The translations under genes were made by a program, and so were the position numbers. DNA of 7,657 nt from Bacteroidales bacterium (GTDB taxonomy: Bacteria; Bacteroidota; Bacteroidia; Bacteroidales; JAGOPY01): positions 1 through 7,657 of the forward strand of contig DAOWEV010000135.1 of the NCBI GenBank assembly GCA_030638325.1, in the 5' to 3' direction. This document shows, one piece after another, positions 1 to 5,061 of the stretch (positions are counted from its first letter, which is position 1; each line of letters starts with the position of its first letter). The notes beneath the pieces are model-generated. The model was not told the DNA's origin. It searched no databases and saw nothing but the letters and a program-made list of their open reading frames with translations.

Positions 1-1
1 C

Positions 2-625
2 TTATATATAGGGGATCAATATGTAATTATTTCCGGAGGTGGCCCGTCTCCAGGCACAGTTACCGATTATGATGGCAATGTTTATGAAACCATTGTTATT
101 GGAACCCAGACATGGTTGAAACAAAATCTGCGTTCGTTGCATTATGCAGACGGATCACCAATTGATGAGGTTTATGCATATGATGACAATGAAGCATATG
201 TTAGCGATTATGGAAGACTTTATACCTGGAATGCTGTGATGAAATTAAGTAAAGATGCATCAGGGAGAGCACAAGGTGTATGCCCTGATGGTTGGCATGT
301 TCCTTCTGAAGCTGAGGGAGAAACCCTGGAAGCTTTTCTTGGCGGACATATGCAAGCTGGCGGGAAAATGAAGGAAACCGGTTTTACCTATTGGGAAGAT
401 CCCAATACGGGTGCCACCAATGAATCGGGATTTTCGGCCCGGGGAGCAGGAAATATGTCGCAAAACGGAGATTATTTCAACCTGAAGGAGGCTTTTAAGA
501 TGTGGACATCAACTGAAAATGGCATCCAGTCTATTCGTATGCAAATTATGAATAGCTCAGCAAGTACTGCATTTGGTACAAAACCAAGAACAATGGGTTT
601 CTCTGTTAGGTGCATTAAAGATTAA
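2..625 (+). CDS. FISUMP-domain surface protein, 5' end missing
   Basis: The frame is open from the left edge to TAA at 623-625, giving 207 visible residues; the true start lies outside the window. After a Gly/Pro-rich linker (SGGGPSPG), the rest matches the Fibrobacter succinogenes major paralogous (FISUMP) domain family. Its recognisable blocks are GTVTDYDGNVY, IGTQTWLKQNL, the CPDGWHVPSEAE block, GATNESGF and the terminal GFSVRC. The two Cys, in the CPDGWHVP and GFSVRC blocks, are the usual conserved pair of the family. A TTG at 116 could be read as a start, but it falls inside the conserved TW-LKQNL block, so the protein clearly begins further upstream. FISUMP proteins are usually exported lipoproteins or secreted proteins of unknown biochemical role. 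The missing N-terminus probably holds the export signal and perhaps Ig-like domains. The next gene starts 40 bp downstream on the same strand, so co-transcription is likely. The family call is strong; the function is unknown. Confidence 0.88.
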   Translation, partial: LYIGDQYVIISGGGPSPGTVTDYDGNVYETIVIGTQTWLKQNLRSLHYADGSPIDEVYAYDDNEAYVSDYGRLYTWNAVMKLSKDASGRAQGVCPDGWHVPSEAEGETLEAFLGGHMQAGGKMKETGFTYWEDPNTGATNESGFSARGAGNMSQNGDYFNLKEAFKMWTSTENGIQSIRMQIMNSSASTAFGTKPRTMGFSVRCIKD

Positions 626-665
626 TTCAAAAAAATAAATTTATTAACTTTTAAAAGAAATAATC

Positions 666-1712
666 ATGAAAAAATTTACTTTATTATTCATTTCACTTTT
701 CGCTATACAGGCCCTGTTTTCACAACCTGTACTAAACAGCAGTCTTAATTTTACGATCGGAGATACTTATCGATATGATGGGTACTCGGATGTAATAAAT
801 ATTGATCCCGGCCCTGGAGGGGCCAATTTGGTATGGGACTTTAGTACTATATCAGGAGGCTCCTATTATGAAGGTGAAGGTGTTATTTGTGTTGATCCGT
901 CGACAACAGCTTTTGCCGATTCGGCCGCCGTTGCTGATGCCGATATTTGCATCAGGAGTTTGGAAAATCCGGATTTTGGCCCCTATCAATATTTTGAATG
1001 CAATAACACATCCCAAAATTTAATTGCATTGGGATTCTTAGCAACAGGAAATACCAGTTTTGGTACTTATACTGACATACAAACAGCACTTGAATTCCCT
1101 TTTACATATGGTGATGATTTTAATGATACCTGGGAACTCTTGGTGTATTCTATTGATATGGGGTATTACTTTATGCGCGACTCATCAATAGTCACGGTTG
1201 AAGCTGATGCTTATGGTACAATTACAACACCAACAGGAGAATATCAAAATGTATTGCGGTTAAAGAGAACAACACTGGATTATTCCTGGTCTAATTATGG
1301 AACGGGATGGATATCACTCGGATCTTTCACTGATATTCAATACGAGTGGCATGCGCCAAATATTAAAGTACCTGTGATGATTATACTGGAAGCTGAATGG
1401 TTACCCGGTTCTTATGATGTAAGATACCTTGTTGAACATAATTTCCCAACGGGTATTGAAGACCTGGTAGATTATAATCTTGAAATATTTCCAAATCCTG
1501 CAACAGACAGGGTGACCATTAAAATAGATGAAATGTTTAATAGTGTCAGCATCTATTCCTTAAATGGTCAGCAAATGGATGTAGTTACCTCACAAACAGG
1601 CCAATCGCATCAGCAAACAATCGATTTAAGTAAGTATCCAAAAGGAGTTTATTTTATAAAGATTGGACTTGAAGATGGGAATGTTGTGACAGAACGCATT
1701 ATTAAGCAATAA
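666..1712 (+). CDS. T9SS-sorted secreted protein of unknown function
   Basis: This 348-residue protein begins with a clear Sec signal peptide (MKKFTLLFISLFAIQALFSQ, cleavage likely near residue 20). It ends with a type IX secretion type A sorting domain at about residues 271-348, recognised by NLEIFPNPATDRVTI, the YPKGVYFIKI block, and the final VVTERIIK. It should therefore be exported to the periplasm, moved across the outer membrane by T9SS, and released or anchored at the surface. The central part (about 21-265) is probably all-beta. It has a GDTYRYDGY block near the start, three Cys (about 75, 95 and 112) and a YGTITTPTGEYQNVLRLKR segment at about 183-201, of a kind I recall from uncharacterised Bacteroidetes T9SS proteins. 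No catalytic motif is visible. The ATG at 666 is preceded by an A-rich stretch, with no Shine-Dalgarno, and begins the signal peptide properly. It lies between the FISUMP gene (40 bp upstream) and the lipoprotein gene (24 bp downstream). Confidence 0.9.
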   Translation: MKKFTLLFISLFAIQALFSQPVLNSSLNFTIGDTYRYDGYSDVINIDPGPGGANLVWDFSTISGGSYYEGEGVICVDPSTTAFADSAAVADADICIRSLENPDFGPYQYFECNNTSQNLIALGFLATGNTSFGTYTDIQTALEFPFTYGDDFNDTWELLVYSIDMGYYFMRDSSIVTVEADAYGTITTPTGEYQNVLRLKRTTLDYSWSNYGTGWISLGSFTDIQYEWHAPNIKVPVMIILEAEWLPGSYDVRYLVEHNFPTGIEDLVDYNLEIFPNPATDRVTIKIDEMFNSVSIYSLNGQQMDVVTSQTGQSHQQTIDLSKYPKGVYFIKIGLEDGNVVTERIIKQ

Positions 1713-1736
1713 CATTAACCCCTTAAACACAATATT

Positions 1737-2465
1737 ATGAAAACTTTAAAATTTTTAGTTCTTTTTACAACCATCTTTTCGCTTGTCCTTGTTTCGGGAT
1801 GTAAAAAAGATGATGACAATGATCCCAACGACAACTTGCCTGAGTATCATGTGAAGACCGTACAAATACCAGAGGCAATGGCACAGTCTTCCGACCCGGG
1901 CGCACAAACGGCCTCAGCCTACATTGGCATGTTAAACGGAATGGCCGGTTATGGAGGAATGATGGTACCTCCCTCTAAAAGTACTATTGTTCCAAGTCTT
2001 AAAAACGGTGAAACGGAAATCTATACCTGGGAAATAAATGAAGGAAATACGCATTGTACTTTTACACTTAAATTTACGGAAACGGCAACTTTGCTTTCCT
2101 GGGAAATGATCATTAACGGCACAATGGATGGTCAATATTTCGACAACTTCACCTACATCCGGGCCGAGGAAGCAAAAGACGGGTCGAGTAGTACAATTAC
2201 TATATACAACCCGGAAACCCTGGGCGTGTTGATGTACATGAGCTGGCATGAACAGGCAAATGGCACAATTGAATTCACCTTCGAGATTCCGCAGGAAACT
2301 ATCCTGACAATGGTAGTAAACACAGATGGTTCAGGCTCAATGGAGCTTAAAGACTGGGAGAACGGTCATTACGAACTTGTTTTTAGAGTAACCTGGGATG
2401 CTTCGGGCCATGGAGAATGGTGGGAATACGACAATGGAGTCCTCTCGGATCAGGGCTCCTGGTAA
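1737..2465 (+). CDS. probable surface-exposed lipoprotein, unknown function
   Basis: This 242-residue protein starts with a lipoprotein signal peptide: MKTLKF, a hydrophobic core, then the lipobox LVSGC with the acylated Cys at residue 22. The mature N-terminus reads CKKDDDNDPNDN. In Bacteroidetes, a Lys plus acidic cluster just after the Cys acts as a lipoprotein export signal that sends the protein to the outer face of the outer membrane, so surface exposure is likely. The remainder looks beta-rich, with many Trp and Tyr and Gly turns. It includes GMAGYGGMM (about 68-76), paired strands from about 96, and a closing GHGEWWEYDNGVLSDQGSW block at 224-242 that resembles the end of other Bacteroidetes lipoproteins. 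I recognise no enzymatic motif and no named family. The start lies 24 bp after the stop of the T9SS protein gene, so the two are probably in one operon. The gene converges on the nuclease gene beyond a MITE-like element. Confidence 0.85.
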   Translation: MKTLKFLVLFTTIFSLVLVSGCKKDDDNDPNDNLPEYHVKTVQIPEAMAQSSDPGAQTASAYIGMLNGMAGYGGMMVPPSKSTIVPSLKNGETEIYTWEINEGNTHCTFTLKFTETATLLSWEMIINGTMDGQYFDNFTYIRAEEAKDGSSSTITIYNPETLGVLMYMSWHEQANGTIEFTFEIPQETILTMVVNTDGSGSMELKDWENGHYELVFRVTWDASGHGEWWEYDNGVLSDQGSW

Positions 2466-2504
2466 TCATTTAGCTACACAGATTACAAAAAAACAGGACA
2501 TAGT

Positions 2505-2664
2505 AAAAGCCGCTGTCTCAAAAGTACTTTACCACAAAGGACTCAAAGGATATCACAAAGTAGCTCAAAGGATAATTATTTGATCTTCATATTCTTCGTG
2601 TTCCTTCGTGCAGTACTTCGTGTTCCTTCGTGGTAAAATTCTTTCTTTTGAGACAGCTTCTTTT
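2505..2664. mobile_element. MITE-like inverted-repeat element, about 160 bp
   Basis: The arms 2505-2524 (AAAAGCCGCTGTCTCAAAAG) and 2645-2664 (CTTTTGAGACAGCTTCTTTT) pair as reverse complements over 20 bp with two mismatches, including 13 perfect bp (2512-2524 with 2645-2657). Inside the arms the halves stay partly complementary: ACCACAAAGGA after the left arm faces TCCTTCGTGGT before the right arm. The core GCTGTCTCAAAA resembles, from memory, the ends of some Bacteroidetes insertion sequences, which would make this a non-autonomous derivative; I cannot check that here. No open frame encodes a transposase and I see no clear target-site duplication. It fills most of the gap between two convergent genes. 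A transcript from either side could fold into a long hairpin ending in a U-rich stretch, so it may also act as a two-way terminator. The inverted repeat is certain; its mobile origin is inferred. Confidence 0.6.
2594..2632. repeat. direct repeat, two copies of CTTCGTGTTCCTTCGTG
   Basis: The 17-bp string CTTCGTGTTCCTTCGTG occurs exactly at 2594-2610 and again at 2616-2632, a period of 22 bp, in the right half of the MITE-like element. The left half (about 2532-2567) carries a decayed complementary version built from CACAAAGG and CTCAAAGG units. Runs of CACGAAGG-type words are a familiar kind of interspersed noncoding repeat in Bacteroidetes and other environmental genomes, by recall only. Two copies with no further array argue against CRISPR. 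Confidence 0.8.
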
Positions 2665-2706
2665 CACCTTAAGTGTTAAACGTTCTTTACTTATTCCTCC
2701 ATCAAA

Positions 2707-4884
2707 CTACTGAACAACAATTATCCTGTAGAACACTTCATGAGAACTGCTGAGGCGGATGAAATAGGGTCCGCTGCTCATATTTTCCAGGTCAAGAGAG
2801 AGTTTATTCCTTCCCGCCTGAGTTTCATGATGCTGCTCATAAATGGCCAGGCCTGTAATATTCATAACACTTAGCTGAATTGTTTCAGGGCCTCGCATGG
2901 TAAATTCGATATTGATCTTATCTTTCACGGGAACAGGATAGATATTGACTTCTGCACCGTTAAACAACTCTTCAATTCCAACTGAAAAAGGAATCGTTAC
3001 AGGGACCATGACATTGCCGGACAGGTCAGCGACATTCTGAATGATGATCTCATAATTACCATCAATAAGCTCACTTACCGTCAGGTTGACCTGGGATTTT
3101 ACCAGGGCATGCTGGTTAGCCGCATCAACGGTGATATCGTTATTAACGGAATAATTGCCGGCATCCTCGCCGGTTTGCTGGTCTACATCTTCTGAAAATA
3201 CAACTTTTATGTTCGTCTTGGTAATTATCTCAATACTGGTCACAGTGGGGGGGGTATTATCATTAGCAAGTTGAACATCATCTTCATACCTGAGGTCGAT
3301 TTTCCACTCGTCAAAATCCCAATTCATGGGGCCTTTAATATCATAAGGTGTTCCCAGGGTGGGTTCATATTCGAAAACCGCGGTATTGAGTATCCTGAGT
3401 ATTCCACTTCCATCATTAACAGTCCACATGCCATGATTGCCCTGGTAGTTATTGTCGGTACAGACTGCTTCTTTAACCTTAACAACAACACCTTCGTGGC
3501 CTTCTTCAACTTCCCCTGTCATAACTTCGAGAGGTTCAGGTAAGTCATGATTTGCAGAAATGAAATAATAATCACTTATTTCTTTCATTTCTGTTTTATC
3601 ATACCACTCCTCGATCAGGCCAGTCACAATGATGCTATCACCAATATTTTGGAGCTTCCCGGCGTCGTAAACAAACAAGCCATTCCATTTCCCAAATCCA
3701 TCCTGGATATAATAATGGTCCTCAAATTTACCTGTAATTATACCGGTAGTACTTACCACCTGACCCTTATATGGGGAATGTACCTGTTGTCCCTGGATAT
3801 CATAAATGGAAATTAAGGTTCCAGTAAAGGGTTTTGGAACATAGTAAACATAAACAACAGATGATGAAACATCATCTGCCTCATTTGTTGCAGTAATGCT
3901 GTAATAGACATAAGTTCCTTCGGCCTGGCCGGGGATACTTCCACTATAGGAGTCGCCGGACACAACAGACATTTCAACAGTATTTCCAAGCTCATTCCAG
4001 GCCAGGCCCCATTTTACCTGGGCTGAACTAATATCTCCTTCAGTACTGCTGATATTTGCTTTTACTTCAACAGCTTCTCCTGCAACGGGCATTACAGGAT
4101 TCAGAGAAACATTACCAATAGCAACTGTAGCTGCTATTCCACCTCCCCAGATCAGCTGGGCAAAATTCGGGTCATCAACGAAAGGGTTTCGGTTTCTCTG
4201 GTATGTATAGATGACATTGTTCCGGTTCATCTCAAAATCATCCGGGGGGTCCTGTAAATTCCATTCGAGCAGCGTAGACAGCCTACCATGCTCAGGAAGC
4301 GGAGAAGTGTTAATGGCATCCACCACTTCCAGGTCACTCTCGCCATTCTCACCTTCATAGCGGGTTGACATATAAAAGATGATCCTGGCGATATCTCCTT
4401 TCACCTCATCCCTTGCCTCCCAGGTATATTCCGTATAATAACAACCGGTAGCTTCCGGGTGCTGTGTACCACCATTGTCGAAATCCTTGTTGCTTTTATC
4501 CTGGTTTACAGACGCATCGGAGGGTTTCAGGTTATGAGCATCGCCATACATCGGTGGAATATAATTAAAGCCATGTGATTTGGCCCAGACATGTTCCCTG
4601 TTGATATAGTTTCCTCCTGTCCCATAGTTACCATTATCCTCTGATCTGCCTGTATAAACCAGGATCACGTTATCGGCATTGTCAGGATCAGCATCCGAAA
4701 GTTTAAATATAGTTTTGGAAGAGCTATATGACCAGACTTGATGTCCACTGATGATATCATTCAGGGCAGCTTTCAGTTCATCCCCGTCTTTGCCTTCAGT
4801 ACCGTTATAGTAGCCAGTATTGGACTGGGCGTTTGCATAGAATACATAAAGCAGTAAGCTAAGTAGTAATGTAAGTTTTCTCAT
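2707..4884 (-). CDS. secreted endonuclease I family nuclease with T9SS sorting domain
   Basis: This 725-residue protein begins with a signal peptide (MRKLTLLLSLLLYVFYANAQ, about 1-20). Residues about 22-247 match the endonuclease I family (EndA/Vvn-type His-Me finger nucleases). NREHVWAKSHGF holds the catalytic Glu97-His98 pair, DAHNLKPSD supplies the metal-binding Asn118, and RNRNPFVDDP is at about 230-239. Such enzymes are nonspecific, Mg-dependent DNA/RNA nucleases acting outside the cytoplasm. Then come an Ig-like region (about 255-350), a probable OB-fold region (about 355-540) seen in STTGIITGKFEDHYYIQDG and GDSIIVTGLIEEW, an Ig-like domain starting TPPTVTSIEI (about 545-635), and a T9SS type A sorting domain (about 637-725; VNIYPVPVKDKINIEF, SSGPYFIRL). 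The protein should act outside the cell or on its surface. The ATG at 4884 gives the proper signal peptide; no Shine-Dalgarno is visible. The gene lies 177 bp downstream of a TonB-dependent receptor gene on the same strand. The exact labels of the middle domains are less sure than the nuclease and sorting domains. Confidence 0.92.
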   Translation of the reverse strand: MRKLTLLLSLLLYVFYANAQSNTGYYNGTEGKDGDELKAALNDIISGHQVWSYSSSKTIFKLSDADPDNADNVILVYTGRSEDNGNYGTGGNYINREHVWAKSHGFNYIPPMYGDAHNLKPSDASVNQDKSNKDFDNGGTQHPEATGCYYTEYTWEARDEVKGDIARIIFYMSTRYEGENGESDLEVVDAINTSPLPEHGRLSTLLEWNLQDPPDDFEMNRNNVIYTYQRNRNPFVDDPNFAQLIWGGGIAATVAIGNVSLNPVMPVAGEAVEVKANISSTEGDISSAQVKWGLAWNELGNTVEMSVVSGDSYSGSIPGQAEGTYVYYSITATNEADDVSSSVVYVYYVPKPFTGTLISIYDIQGQQVHSPYKGQVVSTTGIITGKFEDHYYIQDGFGKWNGLFVYDAGKLQNIGDSIIVTGLIEEWYDKTEMKEISDYYFISANHDLPEPLEVMTGEVEEGHEGVVVKVKEAVCTDNNYQGNHGMWTVNDGSGILRILNTAVFEYEPTLGTPYDIKGPMNWDFDEWKIDLRYEDDVQLANDNTPPTVTSIEIITKTNIKVVFSEDVDQQTGEDAGNYSVNNDITVDAANQHALVKSQVNLTVSELIDGNYEIIIQNVADLSGNVMVPVTIPFSVGIEELFNGAEVNIYPVPVKDKINIEFTMRGPETIQLSVMNITGLAIYEQHHETQAGRNKLSLDLENMSSGPYFIRLSSSHEVFYRIIVVQ
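3247..3254 (-). other. C8 homopolymer tract in the nuclease coding strand
   Basis: Eight G on the + strand read as eight C in the nuclease gene, in codons ACC CCC CCC (Thr544-Pro545-Pro546) at the start of the last Ig-like domain. Losing one C gives ACC CCC CCA CTG TGA, a stop within five codons. Gaining one gives a TGA six codons beyond the tract (CAC TGT GAC CAG TAT TGA). Either change would leave the nuclease, first Ig-like and OB-like regions but remove the last Ig-like and T9SS sorting domains. It could be a slippage site or simply a place prone to sequencing error. Confidence 0.6.
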
Positions 4885-4903
4885 TTTAGCAGTTTATTTG
4901 ATT

Positions 4904-4943
4904 ATTCGTTTATTTGTTTATTCGTTTATTCGTTTATTCGTTT
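4904..4943. repeat. 8-bp tandem repeat ATTCGTTT, five copies
   Basis: Five consecutive 8-bp units read ATTCGTTT, ATTTGTTT, then ATTCGTTT three times, with one substitution in the second copy and a decayed unit on each side. On the nuclease coding strand the unit is AAACGAAT, and the array ends 19 bp before the nuclease ATG. It therefore lies in the promoter or 5' leader. Copy-number change would shift promoter spacing or leader length, but no promoter boxes can be placed with confidence. Confidence 0.85.
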
Positions 4944-5026
4944 ATTTAGGCTCTTAAAAAGACAAACTAACCAACATGTTGTTTAAATTGGATGTTGTCG
5001 AAATTCAATTCCCGCATAGCGATTTC

Positions 5027-5058
5027 AATTCCTAATTCGTAATTCCTAATTCCTAATT
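5027..5058. repeat. 7-bp tandem repeat AATTCCT, about 4.6 copies
   Basis: The units are AATTCCT, AATTCGT, AATTCCT, AATTCCT and a final AATT. The array begins 3 bp after the stop codon of the TonB-dependent receptor gene. Each AATT is self-complementary, but there is no stable GC-rich hairpin, so it does not look like a standard intrinsic terminator. Its function is unknown. Confidence 0.8.
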
Positions 5059-5061
5059 GAT

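Noticed and set aside
61..90. Shared peptide GTVTDYDGN in the FISUMP protein and in the TonB-dependent receptor
   Set aside because: This is a common turn motif in both families, with different codons and different following sequence; no sign of recent shared origin.
116..625. TTG at 116 as the start of the FISUMP gene
   Set aside because: The frame is open to the window edge, and the conserved GTVTDYDGNVY and IGTQTW blocks lie upstream of the TTG in the same frame.
2398..2583. 61-residue + strand frame running from the lipoprotein end into the repeat element
   Set aside because: It overlaps the lipoprotein gene in another frame, has no recognisable features, and ends in repeat DNA.
2594..2632. 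CRISPR-like short repeats
   Set aside because: There are only two 17-bp copies with a 5-bp spacer, inside a larger inverted-repeat element, and no cas gene.
4244..4249. G6 run opposite the nuclease domain as a second slippage site
   Set aside because: Six bases is short and common by chance; I kept only the eight-base tract.
4963..4970. Possible Bacteroidetes -7 box TTAGTTTG on the - strand before the nuclease gene
   Set aside because: It matches TAnnTTTG at all but one fixed position, but no TTTG -33 element lies at the right distance, so it is not better than chance in AT-rich DNA.
4972..4981. Perfect 10-bp palindrome CAACATGTTG as a possible operator
   Set aside because: The symmetry stops at 10 bp, it occurs once, and no regulator is encoded in the window; too weak to call.
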